Origin: Longimicrobium sp.
GTDB lineage: Bacteria > Gemmatimonadota > Gemmatimonadetes > Longimicrobiales > Longimicrobiaceae
DNA: 7,889 nt
Assembly (NCBI GenBank): GCA_030446945.1
Contig: JAUJMI010000157.1
Location: 1 to 7,889, forward strand
Direction: 5' to 3'
A program made the translations under genes and the position numbers. Every line of letters starts with the position of its first letter. Within the stretch, counting starts at the first letter, position 1. The notes under the pieces were generated by a model, which was not told where the DNA came from, did no database searches, and worked only from the letters and a program-made list of their open reading frames with translations. Shown piece by piece: positions 7,822-7,889 of the stretch.

Positions 7822-7889
7822 GCCTTCCGTCTCGCTGATCTTGGAATCGGGAGCGCCAACTCAGGTGGGGCTTTTCTAGGTGGAGCCAG
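7822..7889. other. Upstream region of the minus-strand gene
   Basis: These 68 bases are less GC-rich than the rest of the window, as expected for a 5' region. On the minus strand they contain a TTGGCG hexamer but no good -10 element at a suitable distance, so I do not call a promoter. No other gene end is visible before the window edge. Confidence 0.4.

Overview
The window is a very GC-rich bacterial segment (about 70% G+C by eye, with nearly every third codon position G or C). Most of it, up to about 6901, is one rightward operon for alternative complex III (ACIII, the quinol:electron-acceptor oxidoreductase encoded by act genes). Its order is actB (5' end cut off by the window edge), actC, actD, actE, actF. 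This gene order, the DUF3341 protein between the membrane subunit and the cytochrome, and the two NrfD-like membrane proteins identify the complex with high confidence. The organism is an aerobic or microaerobic respirer. Gemmatimonadota (Longimicrobium-like) is my best guess from base composition and hairpin-rich spacers, but Myxococcota, Rhodothermota and other ACIII-bearing phyla cannot be excluded.

The operon is tightly packed. One base separates actB and actC, actC and actD overlap in ATGA, actE starts at a TTG inside the end of actD behind a perfect AGGAGG, and actF follows after 20 bases. By analogy with solved ACIII structures, ActC oxidises menaquinol or ubiquinol in the membrane and the electrons pass to the iron-sulfur chain of ActB. 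They then leave through periplasmic haem c subunits (ActE here, ActA presumably upstream of the window) to a soluble cytochrome or a terminal oxidase. ActF is the second NrfD-like membrane subunit and ActD is a small two-helix accessory subunit. A perfect 15-bp hairpin starts 25 bases after actF and closes the operon, so no actG and no terminal oxidase gene follows here.

From 6961 to 7461 I see no convincing gene. This stretch holds several short perfect hairpins, some sharing a TGAA loop, and it separates the act operon from a convergent gene. That gene (7462-7821, minus strand) encodes an unrecognised small protein with one membrane helix. The last 68 bases hold its upstream region, where no clear promoter is visible. 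I found no evidence of an undescribed system: the respiratory operon is a known type, and the less explained parts are the hairpin-rich spacer, the small membrane protein, and the Ala/Pro-rich segments of ActB and ActE.
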